64,000 nt of DNA. Source: Pseudocitrobacter cyperus (GTDB lineage Bacteria > Pseudomonadota > Gammaproteobacteria > Enterobacterales > Enterobacteriaceae). Under the pieces are notes generated by a model, which searched no databases, was not told where the DNA came from, and was given only the letters and a program-made list of their open reading frames with translations. Below are positions 1 through 8,711 of this stretch, one piece after another. The first letter of the stretch is position 1. Each line of letters opens with the position of its first letter. Location of the stretch: positions 124,001 to 188,000 of the forward strand of contig NZ_JAYMYY010000004.1 of assembly GCF_039889165.1 (NCBI RefSeq), in the 5' to 3' direction. The translations under genes and the position numbers were made by a program.

Positions 1-2177
1 TTGAGCAGACCATTCGCATGGAAAATTTCTTCACGCCGGGCAGTCTGCCTATTGGCGTCACTATCCTTGATGAAAACGGCGACTCGTTGATCTCCCTGAC
101 GGGCCCGGACAATAAGCTGCGTATCGATCCGCGCTGGATGCAGGAACGCGCATGGTTTGGCTACAGTAGTGGTTTTCGCGAACTGGTGCTGAAGAAAAAT
201 CTGCCGCCGTCATCGCTCAGTATTGTCTATTCCGTGCCGGTTGATTTGGTGCTCGAGCGCATCCGTATGCTGATCCTCAATGCGGTACTGCTCAATATCC
301 TGACCGGGATTGCCCTGTTCACCATGGCGCGAATGTATGAGCGGCGGATATTCCTTCCCGCGGAGTCTGATGCCCAGCGACTGGAAGAGCACGAACAGTT
401 CAACCGTAAAATTGTCGCCTCAGCGCCGGTTGGGATCTGCATTTTGCGCACCCAGGACGGCACCAATATTCTGAGTAACGAACTGGCGCATAACTATCTC
501 AATATGTTGACGCACGAGGACAGGCAACGCTTAACGCAAATAATTTGTGGCCAGCAGGTTAACTTTGTCGACGTGCTGACAAGTAACAATACCAACCTGC
601 AAATCAGCTTTGTCCATTCGCGCTATCGCAATGAAAACGTCGCGATTTGCGTGCTGGTCGACGTCAGTTCCCGTGTCAAAATGGAAGAGTCATTACAGGA
701 GATGGCCCAGGCGGCCGAGCAGGCCAGCCAGTCGAAATCGATGTTCCTCGCCACCGTCAGCCATGAGTTGCGAACGCCGCTGTACGGGATTATTGGCAAT
801 CTTGATTTATTACAAACCAAAGAGTTACCAAAAGGCGTGAGTCGTCTGGTGACGGCGATGAATAACTCATCGGGTCTGTTGCTGAAAATCATCAGCGACA
901 TCCTCGATTTCTCGAAGATTGAATCTGAGCAGCTCAAAATTGAGCCGCGCGAGTTCTCGCCGAAAGAGGTGATGAACCATATTACCGCCAACTATTTACC
1001 GCTGGTGGTACGCAAACATGTTGGAATGTACTGCTTCATTGAGCCGAACGTACCGCCGCAAATGCTTGGCGACCCGATGCGTTTGCAGCAAGTTATCTCC
1101 AATATTCTTAGCAATGCCATTAAGTTCACCGATATTGGCTGCATTATTCTCCACCTTAAGCGGGAAGGCGATTATCTCAGTATCAGCATCCGCGACACCG
1201 GGGTGGGGATCCCGGCGAAAGAAGTTGTCCGGCTTTTTGACCCGTTCTTCCAGGTTGGAACTGGCGTACAGCGCAACTTCCAGGGCACCGGGCTGGGGCT
1301 GGCGATTTGTGAGAAGCTTATCAACATGATGGATGGCGATATTGCCGTCGATACGGAACCGGGCATGGGCAGCCAGTTTACGGTGCGCATTCCACTCTAT
1401 GGCGCGCAGCCTGCCACACCGTTGATTATTGACGCGCTGGCGCAAAAACGTTGCTGGCTGGCAATCCGTAATGAATCGCTGTATCAGTTTATTGAAACGT
1501 TGCTGATGTGGCATGGTGTGGACGTGCAGCGTTATGAAGGCGAAGAGCCCGATTCGGATGACATGCTGATAACCGATGACGATCCCGGGAAGCCGTGGGC
1601 GGGCAGAGCGACGGTGGTTTTCTGCCGCCGCCATATTGGTATTCCGGTTGAACGCGCGCCTGGTGAGTGGGTGCACAGTATCGTGTCGCCACATGAACTG
1701 ATGACGCTGTTAGGCCGAATTTACCGTATTAAAGTGGGTAATGCGGATCACGTAGAGTCGGCGTCGGCGCATGATGTCGCCGTCGATAGCAATGACGATA
1801 TGATGATTCTGGTCGTCGACGATCATCCGATTAACCGCAGACTGCTGGCGGATCAGCTTGGATCCCTTGGCTATCAGTGCATGACCGCTGTTGACGGTGT
1901 TGATGCCCTTAATGTACTGAGTAAGAATCACATTGATATTGTACTCAGCGATGTCAACATGCCGAATATGGATGGTTATCGCCTGACCCAGCGTATTCGT
2001 CAGCTTGGGCTGACGTTGCCGGTAGTCGGTGTGACGGCCAATGCGCTGGCGGAAGAGAAACAGCGTTGCCTGGAGTCGGGGATGGATAGTTGTCTTTCCA
2101 AACCTGTGACGCTGGACGTGCTGAAGCAGACGCTGGCGGTGTATGCCGCGCGGGTCAGAAAATCGCGAGAATCGTAG
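1..2177 (+). CDS. rcsC: RcsC hybrid sensor kinase (5' truncated by window edge)
   Basis: This is the C-terminal three quarters of RcsC, the inner-membrane hybrid histidine kinase of the Rcs envelope-stress phosphorelay. The frame is already open at base 3, so the start lies left of the window. From the Met at base 18, 719 residues remain, equivalent to residues 231-949 of the E. coli protein. Seen in order: the end of the periplasmic domain, a membrane segment (about fragment residues 83-104), a PAS-like stretch, the HisKA phosphoacceptor His249 in SHELRTP (E. coli His479), the ATPase G boxes (GTGLGL), the RcsC-specific ABL region, and a C-terminal receiver with the acceptor Asp in LSDVNMP. 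It autophosphorylates and passes phosphate through its own receiver to RcsD and then RcsB. It converges on rcsDB across a shared terminator. Confidence 0.97.
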   Translation, partial: EQTIRMENFFTPGSLPIGVTILDENGDSLISLTGPDNKLRIDPRWMQERAWFGYSSGFRELVLKKNLPPSSLSIVYSVPVDLVLERIRMLILNAVLLNILTGIALFTMARMYERRIFLPAESDAQRLEEHEQFNRKIVASAPVGICILRTQDGTNILSNELAHNYLNMLTHEDRQRLTQIICGQQVNFVDVLTSNNTNLQISFVHSRYRNENVAICVLVDVSSRVKMEESLQEMAQAAEQASQSKSMFLATVSHELRTPLYGIIGNLDLLQTKELPKGVSRLVTAMNNSSGLLLKIISDILDFSKIESEQLKIEPREFSPKEVMNHITANYLPLVVRKHVGMYCFIEPNVPPQMLGDPMRLQQVISNILSNAIKFTDIGCIILHLKREGDYLSISIRDTGVGIPAKEVVRLFDPFFQVGTGVQRNFQGTGLGLAICEKLINMMDGDIAVDTEPGMGSQFTVRIPLYGAQPATPLIIDALAQKRCWLAIRNESLYQFIETLLMWHGVDVQRYEGEEPDSDDMLITDDDPGKPWAGRATVVFCRRHIGIPVERAPGEWVHSIVSPHELMTLLGRIYRIKVGNADHVESASAHDVAVDSNDDMMILVVDDHPINRRLLADQLGSLGYQCMTAVDGVDALNVLSKNHIDIVLSDVNMPNMDGYRLTQRIRQLGLTLPVVGVTANALAEEKQRCLESGMDSCLSKPVTLDVLKQTLAVYAARVRKSRES

Positions 2178-2180
2178 GAT

Positions 2181-2223
2181 AAAAAAATCCCCCGGCCAGT
2201 GAACTGACCGGGGGATTTTTTTT
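2181..2223. terminator. Bidirectional terminator between rcsC and rcsB
   Basis: An A-run, a GC-rich stem (ATCCCCCGG...CCGGGGGAT, extended by CAGT/ACTG) and a T-run lie in the 47-base gap between the convergent ends of rcsC and rcsB. The flanking A and T tracts make it usable from both sides. Confidence 0.9.
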
Positions 2224-2224
2224 A

Positions 2225-2875
2225 TTACTCTTTATCTGTCGGGGAGAGGGTGACAGAGGAGAGGTAGTTCAGCAGAGCGATGTCATTTTCCACACCCAGT
2301 TTCATCATTGCTGATTTCTTCTGGCTACTGATGGTTTTGATACTGCGGTTCAGTTTCTTGGCGATTTCAGTCACCAGGAAACCTTCAGCGAACAGACGCA
2401 GTACTTCACTCTCTTTCGGTGACAGGCGCTTGTCGCCGTAACCGCCAGCGCTGATTTTTTCCAGCAGGCGGGAAACGCTTTCCGGGGTAAATTTCTTACC
2501 CTTCTGCAGCGCAGCCAGCGCTTTCGGCAGGTCAGTTGGTGCGCCCTGTTTCAGGACAATTCCCTCAATATCCAGATCCAGCACGGCGCTCAGAATCGCC
2601 GGGTTGTTGTTCATGGTCAGAACGATAATGGAAATGGCCGGGAAATGACGCTTGATGTACTTGATAAGCGTGATCCCATCGCCATATTTATCGCCAGGCA
2701 TGGAGAGATCGGTTATCAGGACGTGTGCATCCAGTTTCGGTAAATTGTTAATCAGCGCGGTGGAGTCTTCAAATTCGCCGACAACGTTGACCCATTCGAT
2801 CTGTTCCAGTGACTTGCGAATACCAAACAGGACTATCGGATGATCATCGGCAATAATTACGTTCATGTTGTTCAT
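2225..2875 (-). CDS. rcsB: RcsB response regulator
   Basis: RcsB is the DNA-binding output of the Rcs phosphorelay. It controls capsule, motility and many envelope genes as a homodimer or with partners such as RcsA. The 216 residues match the E. coli length. An N-terminal receiver carries Asp56 in ITDLSMPG and the acidic pair at residues 10-11. A C-terminal LuxR/NarL-type helix-turn-helix lies around residues 150-205 (LSPKESEVLRLFAEG). The ATG at 2875 was chosen although the frame stays open upstream, because it gives the standard start MNNMNV. It sits 16 bases after the rcsD stop, so rcsD and rcsB form an operon on the minus strand. Confidence 0.97.
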   Translation of the reverse strand: MNNMNVIIADDHPIVLFGIRKSLEQIEWVNVVGEFEDSTALINNLPKLDAHVLITDLSMPGDKYGDGITLIKYIKRHFPAISIIVLTMNNNPAILSAVLDLDIEGIVLKQGAPTDLPKALAALQKGKKFTPESVSRLLEKISAGGYGDKRLSPKESEVLRLFAEGFLVTEIAKKLNRSIKTISSQKKSAMMKLGVENDIALLNYLSSVTLSPTDKE

Positions 2876-2891
2876 AATAAAGGCTACCTTG

Positions 2892-5564
2892 CTACAGCAA
2901 GCTCTTGACGTAGGCGTCAATGTCGCTGACATATTTTTCTATGGCCGGGGCATCTTTCTCACGGATCAGATGCTCAAGCGTTTCACACAACTGCTTGCCA
3001 GGAACCAGGTTAAGCATAGCAAACACCCCCTTAAGGCGGTGGGCTGTCTGTGCCAACGCTGCAAAATCACGAGCGTCGCATTCAGTATACAGCCTGCTAA
3101 CATCTTCCGGTACCGTATCAACAAACAGCGCATAATAGCCGCTGGCCTGAAGTTCGGCGTTTTCATCGCCGCCGAGAGGTGATTCCGTAACCTCTTCCTG
3201 TGCCAGTTGCTCTTCAATAAGCTGGAGGACTGCGTCCTGCATAGCATTACTGATATTAAAGTTGACACGCAGTTGGCCTGGGCCAATTTTGCGTATCCCA
3301 GCCTCATCATCGCTTAAAAGCAAGCCTGAAGCAGTAAGATTAGACGGATTATCTGTTAAAAAGATATCAAATTCTTGACTCGTTGCTCTTTCATCCGGGG
3401 TGATACAGTTCGCCCCCCAGCTTTCCAGTTGGCGGGAGACGATACTGCGGATCTCATTGGAGGTGATGTCTATCATCGCGATGACGTCATCCAGCAGGCG
3501 CTCTTCCTGCTCGCCGTCCTCTTCCCGTGGGGCCATTTTAACATGCAGTGAATAGCGGGTGCCCAGTGACTCGCGAGCCTTGATATTCAGGTGTCCGCCC
3601 AGTTTGCGCGCCAGTTGGTCGCACAGCCAGAAGGTGAGGGCGTTAGCTTTGCCGTAGCGATCCGACTGCGTGTCATTCAGATACGGGAAGTGCAGATTAT
3701 CAATCTCTCCGTGCGAAACGCCGTTGCCGGTATCCAGAATGCGGAAGGTGAGGCGCTCACCCGCTGACTCATCGGCGTTAACTTCCAGGGTGATTTTGCC
3801 AATTTTGGTTGTGGTGACAGCGTACTGAATTAACAGCAGCAGGATGCGGCGGAGCGCATCGCGGTCGCCATGACGCTGCTCTTTTGCCGGAAGCTTGTTA
3901 TTGATCAGCAGTTGCAGCCCTTTACGCTTGATAGCCGGCAGAACCTCCGGGACGACCTCATCGATTAAATCCTGAAGTGAGAAAAGCGTGGATGCCCCTT
4001 TCCAGCTATCGTTTTCCAGCATATTGGCGAGCTGGATTTCATCCACCAGGCGGACAAGCAGGTCAGCATGATTGGCCAGCTTCTGGCTTTCGCTGGTATC
4101 TATCGCCGCGGCTTCGGCGGCGAGGGTTTTAATCGGCTGCTTTAAGGTATCGCTAATATTCTGCATAAAGGCCGCGCGGCCCTGCTGGTTTTTCTCATAC
4201 AGACGCTGGGCCTGCTTGAGCTTTTTATTCACCAGTACTTCACGATCCTGATCGCGGATGATGAAAATCTGCATCCGTGGCGAGACCTGGCTGCGGAACT
4301 GGCGGATTTCATACAGCTCATTATTAATGGTGGCCTGAATTACGCCCTGGTGCTGATCCGCCATGCTGGTGATGTTTTGCAGGTTGAGGTGCGGCAGCAG
4401 GTGATCGGCGATTTTATTGCTGATAAGCGTGCGGTTTGACTCCTGATCGTGTACCAGCAGACCCAGCGGCAGCAGCGATACAATCTCTTCATTTATAGCG
4501 CGCAGCAGACGCAGTTCGTTGTTGGCTCCGGAGACTGGAGCTGCGACGGCATTTTTACGCCCTGTCTGATGGCGGAAAGTTGAGTAGCCGAAAAGCGCTA
4601 ACGCCAGCAGGCCAATATTCAGTAGCAGCGGCAGCATGATGTTCTGGAAGGTATCCAGCAACAGGGTACCAAACGGAACCTGCCACACCAGACGCATGCC
4701 GGTTGAGTTCAGCGATGACGAGATCTCAATGCGCGAACTGTTGAAGTTAATCGCGACGCTATCGCTGGGCTCTTTATCCTGGGTGCGCAGAGCGCTTTGC
4801 GATGGGTCTTGCTCCATGCGGAAGCTGTCGAGCGACATCGCTGGCGGCACGAGATCGTTAATCGGCAGGTCAAAGGCCACGACCGTAGCAAGATGCCCCG
4901 GCTGGTTGAAGGTGGTACGCAGGGTGAAATAGTGCCCGTTTTGCCAGGCCAGACGGCGCAGTGAAGAGAAGGTTTCACGCTCATCCAACGTGTTTGCCTG
5001 CTGGAGCATCTCTGCGCGGCGTGAATCGACGATATTGCCGACCGTCGACTCCTTAAAGCCGGAGGAGAGATCTTTTAACGGCAGAGTGGAGATAAGGATC
5101 AGGCTGTTGTCCTGGCCGTTCAGATAGTACATCGACCACGGAATGGTTTCTGCGCCCCACAGGGTATCCAGATAAGTGGACATGCGCTGGGTGATTTCCA
5201 GCGTCGAACTGTCGTGAGAGCCAAAAATCAGCGCTTCGGTTTTGCGTCGCGGTTTTTCAAGATAGTAAACGTCCTGTTTGAGACGCGTTTCCTGTAACCC
5301 TTCGCTGGAACTGGTGGTCGGCGCAGCGGCAATATTGTCGTAAATCTGCCAGGTGGCGTAACGCCAGGTATCAATGCGCTTATGCACGGCGTGGGTCATG
5401 TCGACTATCTGATAACTCTTATCCTTCAGCCACGCATTGACAGCGCTCTGGATCATCACGCCCATCGTTACCAGCAGCACGATAATCATTAAGAGGAAGA
5501 AGCGGGTGATACTGCCAGGCAGCAGAGAGAATTTACCCGGTGTGTTCTTGTCAGACTGACTCAT
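2892..5564 (-). CDS. rcsD: RcsD phosphotransfer intermediate
   Basis: RcsD is the inner-membrane histidine phosphotransferase between RcsC and RcsB. The 890 residues match the E. coli length. A membrane segment lies at about residues 18-40, followed by a periplasmic domain and a second membrane segment near residues 310-330. A kinase-like domain comes next; it has lost the phosphoacceptor His region and keeps an ATPase-like fold. A C-terminal HPt domain has His842 in QTAHRLKGV, the residue that carries phosphate. It is first gene of the rcsDB operon. Phosphate flows His(RcsC)-Asp(RcsC)-His842(RcsD)-Asp56(RcsB), and all of the last three sites are visible in this window. Confidence 0.96.
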   Translation of the reverse strand: MSQSDKNTPGKFSLLPGSITRFFLLMIIVLLVTMGVMIQSAVNAWLKDKSYQIVDMTHAVHKRIDTWRYATWQIYDNIAAAPTTSSSEGLQETRLKQDVYYLEKPRRKTEALIFGSHDSSTLEITQRMSTYLDTLWGAETIPWSMYYLNGQDNSLILISTLPLKDLSSGFKESTVGNIVDSRRAEMLQQANTLDERETFSSLRRLAWQNGHYFTLRTTFNQPGHLATVVAFDLPINDLVPPAMSLDSFRMEQDPSQSALRTQDKEPSDSVAINFNSSRIEISSSLNSTGMRLVWQVPFGTLLLDTFQNIMLPLLLNIGLLALALFGYSTFRHQTGRKNAVAAPVSGANNELRLLRAINEEIVSLLPLGLLVHDQESNRTLISNKIADHLLPHLNLQNITSMADQHQGVIQATINNELYEIRQFRSQVSPRMQIFIIRDQDREVLVNKKLKQAQRLYEKNQQGRAAFMQNISDTLKQPIKTLAAEAAAIDTSESQKLANHADLLVRLVDEIQLANMLENDSWKGASTLFSLQDLIDEVVPEVLPAIKRKGLQLLINNKLPAKEQRHGDRDALRRILLLLIQYAVTTTKIGKITLEVNADESAGERLTFRILDTGNGVSHGEIDNLHFPYLNDTQSDRYGKANALTFWLCDQLARKLGGHLNIKARESLGTRYSLHVKMAPREEDGEQEERLLDDVIAMIDITSNEIRSIVSRQLESWGANCITPDERATSQEFDIFLTDNPSNLTASGLLLSDDEAGIRKIGPGQLRVNFNISNAMQDAVLQLIEEQLAQEEVTESPLGGDENAELQASGYYALFVDTVPEDVSRLYTECDARDFAALAQTAHRLKGVFAMLNLVPGKQLCETLEHLIREKDAPAIEKYVSDIDAYVKSLL

Positions 5565-5597
5565 TGGCGTGTGTAACCCATCATAACAGCATCTGAA

Positions 5598-5611
5598 TGA
5601 GAATATGCTCA
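5598..5611 (-). promoter_or_regulatory. Candidate RcsAB/RcsB box upstream of rcsD
   Basis: The 14-base dyad TGAGAATATGCTCA lies 34-47 bases upstream of the rcsD start codon. It agrees at most positions with the remembered RcsAB box consensus TAAGAATATTCCTA. Position close to the start fits an operator for autoregulation. The resemblance is seen by eye only. Confidence 0.4.
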
Positions 5612-5943
5612 GACATAGGTGAGCGTGGAACGTCTAAACCTGTTAACCAACGTAAAATTATTATGCAACAGGAGAGAGTACAGCAGGCAGTATAAAGGGA
5701 ACTGTGTCAAATGCCATACTTCGGCGATTTTCCCCTCAGGAAAAGGTAAAAGCGAAACAGATTGCGTTCTACCACCGCTGCATGATTGCACAAAAAAGGT
5801 TTGTGTTAAGGAGAAATAGCACGAATTAACAAGATATTATTTTTATGTTGCTGGCTGAAATTTCCGATGGATTCGGATTGAGTAATTGCCGTCGTGATTT
5901 ACGCCATATAACACGTCAGGATTAAAGTTACGTAAAGAAAGGT
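5612..5943. other. rcsD-micF intergenic region without a gene
   Basis: This stretch between the rcsD promoter region and the 3' end of micF is AT-rich. I find no supported coding sequence: the two short open frames on opposite strands around 5,609-5,819 overlap each other and resemble nothing I know. It probably holds the rcsDB promoter. Confidence 0.5.
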
Positions 5944-6036
5944 AAAAAAAACCGGATGCGATGCATCCGGTGGAAATAGGGGTAAACAGACATTCAGAAC
6001 TGAATGACGGTAATAAATAAAGTTAATGATGATAGC
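5944..6036 (-). ncRNA. micF: MicF antisense RNA
   Basis: MicF is the 93-nucleotide Hfq-dependent RNA that blocks ompF translation. Read on the minus strand it starts GCTATCATCATTAACTTTAT, and it ends in a GC-rich hairpin (ACCGGATGC...GCATCCGGT) followed by a run of T, its intrinsic terminator. The sequence is nearly the same as remembered E. coli micF, including the 5' segment that pairs with ompF mRNA. It is divergent from ompC, its standard place, and shares the OmpR-bound region with it. Confidence 0.93.
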
Positions 6037-6193
6037 AATATCTATTTTAGTTGCGGGCGAAACTTTTGTTTTACCATTCAGTGCTATACTTTTAACCTAT
6101 TATAACGTATTGAATTTTAATGGTTATTTTTAAACTCTTTGTTTATCCGTGCTATTTTTCTTACCCATTTGTGCCAAAAAAAGTTCCGTTGAA

Positions 6194-6254
6194 TTTACAT
6201 TTTGAAACATCTATATGGATAAATGAAACACCTTTAAGGTTTTCGTATCATTTT
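6194..6254 (+). promoter_or_regulatory. OmpR binding sites upstream of ompC
   Basis: Three tandem OmpR-type sites (C1, C2, C3) can be recognised: one containing TTTACATTTTGAAACATCTA (6194-6213), one containing GATAAATGAAACACC (about 6218-6232), and one around TTTTCGTATCATTTT (about 6240-6254). They keep the spacing known from E. coli ompC. Phosphorylated OmpR binding here activates ompC and acts on divergent micF at high osmolarity. Confidence 0.85.
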
Positions 6255-6364
6255 GGTGTTGGATATTTCTGCATTTTGCAGCACAATGGGTTTGCCGACT
6301 GGTTAATGAGGGTTGACCAGTAAGCAGTGGCATATAAAAAGGCATATAACAGAGGGTTAATAAC

Positions 6365-7483
6365 ATGAAAGTTAAAGTACTGTCCCTCCTGGTACCAGCA
6401 CTGCTGGTAGCGGGCGCAGCAAATGCGGCTGAAATTTATAACAAAGACGGCAACAAATTAGATCTGTACGGCAAAATCGTTGGCCTGCACTACTTCTCCG
6501 ATGACGATAGCGTAGATGGCGACCAGACCTACATGCGTGTCGGCGTGAAAGGCGAAACTCAGATCCATGACCAACTGACCGGTTATGGCCAGTGGGAATA
6601 CAACGTACAGGCAAACAACACTGAATCTTCCAGCGATCAGGCTTGGACTCGTCTGGCATTCGCTGGTCTGCGTTTCGGTGATGCGGGTTCCTTCGACTAC
6701 GGTCGTAACTACGGCGTTGTTTACGACATCACTTCCTGGACCGACGTTCTGCCGGAGTTCGGCGGCGACACCTACGGTTCTGACAACTTCCTGCAGTCTC
6801 GTGCTAACGGTGTTGCAACCTACCGTAACTCTGACTTCTTCGGTCTGGTTGATGGCCTGAACTTTGCTCTGCAGTATCAGGGTAAAAACGGCAGCGTGAG
6901 CGGCGAAGGCGCGACCAACAACGGTCGTAACGAACTGAAACAGAACGGTGACGGTTTCGGCGGCTCCCTGTCTTATGACATCGGCGAAGGCTTCAGCGTG
7001 GGTGGTGCGATTGCCAGCTCCAAGCGTACTGACGCTCAGAACAACAACCTGGCGTTCGGCGAAGGCGACAAAGCAACCACTTATACTGGTGGCCTGAAAT
7101 ATGATGCGAACAACATCTACCTGGCTGCGCAGTACACCCAGACTTACAACGCGACTCGCTTCGGTGATGCTACCTTCGGCGGCTACGCTAACAAAGCGCA
7201 GAACTTCGAAGTTGTTGCACAGTACCAGTTTGACTTCGGTCTGCGTCCGTCCGTTGCTTACCTGCAGTCCAAAGGCAAAGACCTGGGTACTGTAGGCGGC
7301 CGCGACTTCGGCGACCAGGATCTGGTTAAATATGTTGATGTTGGCGCGACTTACTACTTCAACAAAAACATGTCTACCTATGTTGATTACAAAATCAACC
7401 TGCTGGATGACAACACCTTCACCCGCGCTGCTGGCATCTCTACCGATGACATCGTAGCACTGGGTCTGGTTTACCAGTTCTAA
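6365..7483 (+). CDS. ompC: OmpC trimeric porin
   Basis: OmpC is a 16-stranded outer-membrane porin that passes small hydrophilic solutes. The precursor has 372 residues, with a 21-residue signal peptide (MKVKVLSLL...AANA) and a mature start AEIYNKDGNK that is typical of enterobacterial porins. The constriction-loop motif (PEFGGDTYG) lies near residue 136, and the chain ends in Phe (VYQF), the beta-barrel assembly signal. Variable surface loops carry Asn/Gly-rich insertions. The upstream OmpR sites and divergent micF distinguish it from ompF and other paralogues. Confidence 0.96.
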   Translation: MKVKVLSLLVPALLVAGAANAAEIYNKDGNKLDLYGKIVGLHYFSDDDSVDGDQTYMRVGVKGETQIHDQLTGYGQWEYNVQANNTESSSDQAWTRLAFAGLRFGDAGSFDYGRNYGVVYDITSWTDVLPEFGGDTYGSDNFLQSRANGVATYRNSDFFGLVDGLNFALQYQGKNGSVSGEGATNNGRNELKQNGDGFGGSLSYDIGEGFSVGGAIASSKRTDAQNNNLAFGEGDKATTYTGGLKYDANNIYLAAQYTQTYNATRFGDATFGGYANKAQNFEVVAQYQFDFGLRPSVAYLQSKGKDLGTVGGRDFGDQDLVKYVDVGATYYFNKNMSTYVDYKINLLDDNTFTRAAGISTDDIVALGLVYQF

Positions 7484-7501
7484 TCGACTGCGAATCTGCA
7501 T

Positions 7502-7529
7502 AAAGGAGCCGAAAGGCTCCTTTTTTTTA
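7502..7529 (+). terminator. ompC terminator
   Basis: The stem AAAGGAGCC-GAAA-GGCTCCTTT is followed by a run of eight T, 18 bases after the ompC stop codon. Confidence 0.93.
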
Positions 7530-7586
7530 TGCTTTGTTTAGTCGAATTGGTGTACTCTTGCGGCCATTGCAGGAGAATAATAACGG

Positions 7587-8639
7587 ATGGAAATGAATAT
7601 CTTACGTGCGGCCCTGATGAGCGCCGCGTTACTGCTTGCTGGCTGCGACAACGCCAGTACTCCTACCGCGCCAAAATCCACTGCCACGGTACTTGAAGGC
7701 AAGACAATGGGCACCTTCTGGCGGGTCAGCGTGGTGGATATCGATAAAAAACGTGCCGATGAACTGCGCGAAAAAATCCAGACACAGCTTGATGGCGATG
7801 ACCAGCTACTCTCAACGTGGAAAAACGACTCCGCGTTGATGCGCTTTAACCATTCGTCGAGCACGGATCCCTGGCCGGTGAGCGAAGCGATGGCGGATAT
7901 CGTGACTGAATCGCTGCGTATTGGGCAAAAAACTCGCGGCGCGATGGATGTCACCGTCGGCCCGCTGGTGAATTTATGGGGTTTTGGCCCGGATAAACAG
8001 CCTGTCAGTACGCCGACTCAGGAACAGATCGACGCGGCAAAAGCCAAAACCGGGCTACAGCATCTTACGGTCATTAATAATGCGGGCCGGCAGTATCTGC
8101 AAAAAGATATCCCGGCGTTGTATGTCGACCTTTCCACCGTGGGCGAGGGCTACGCGGCCGATCATCTGGCGCGTCTGATGGGGCAGGAGGGGATTTCCCG
8201 TTATCTGGTCTCGGTTGGCGGTGCGCTGGCGAGCCGTGGTATGAATGCCGAAGGGCGTCCGTGGCGGGTTGCTATCCAGAAGCCGACTGATAAAGAAAAT
8301 GCCGTGCAGGCGATTGTCGATATCAACGGCCATGGCATTAGCACCTCGGGCAGTTATCGCAACTATTATGAGCTGGATGGGCAACGCATCTCGCACGTTA
8401 TTGACCCGCAAACTGGCCGACCGATTAGCCATAAACTGGTCTCCGTCACGGTCATCGCGCCAACGGCACTGGAAGCTGATGCCTGGGATACCGGGCTGAT
8501 GGTACTCGGGCCGGAAAAAGCCAAAGAAGTGGTGCGAGAGCAGGGGCTGGCGGTGTATATGATTATGAAGCAGGGGGATAGTTTTACCACGTGGATGTCC
8601 CCGCAGTTCAGCGCTTTCCTGGTCAACGGCAAAAATTAA
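7587..8639 (+). CDS. apbE: ApbE, FAD:protein FMN transferase (lipoprotein)
   Basis: ApbE moves FMN from FAD onto a Thr or Ser of periplasmic-side flavoproteins such as the Nqr and Rnf subunits, using Mg2+. The 350-residue precursor has a lipoprotein signal with the lipobox LLLAGC (Cys20), placing it in the periplasm. Family motifs include KTMGTFWRV near residue 40 and the C-terminal block with ISTSGSYRNYY and SHVIDPQTGRP. The ATG at 7587 follows AGGAG at a usable distance; an in-frame ATG two codons later is the alternative. It stands between ompC and ada as in E. coli. Confidence 0.95.
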   Translation: MEMNILRAALMSAALLLAGCDNASTPTAPKSTATVLEGKTMGTFWRVSVVDIDKKRADELREKIQTQLDGDDQLLSTWKNDSALMRFNHSSSTDPWPVSEAMADIVTESLRIGQKTRGAMDVTVGPLVNLWGFGPDKQPVSTPTQEQIDAAKAKTGLQHLTVINNAGRQYLQKDIPALYVDLSTVGEGYAADHLARLMGQEGISRYLVSVGGALASRGMNAEGRPWRVAIQKPTDKENAVQAIVDINGHGISTSGSYRNYYELDGQRISHVIDPQTGRPISHKLVSVTVIAPTALEADAWDTGLMVLGPEKAKEVVREQGLAVYMIMKQGDSFTTWMSPQFSAFLVNGKN

Positions 8640-8711
8640 AAAGCAAGATTGTTGGTTTTTTGCTGTCTCCTCCAGGGCAGAGTGGCGATACACTTACTGG
8701 AGGAGCCTGAT

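Noticed and set aside
6458..7501. Long open frame of 347 codons on the strand opposite ompC
   Set aside because: It mirrors ompC codon structure, has no family resemblance, and ompC is certain on the other strand.
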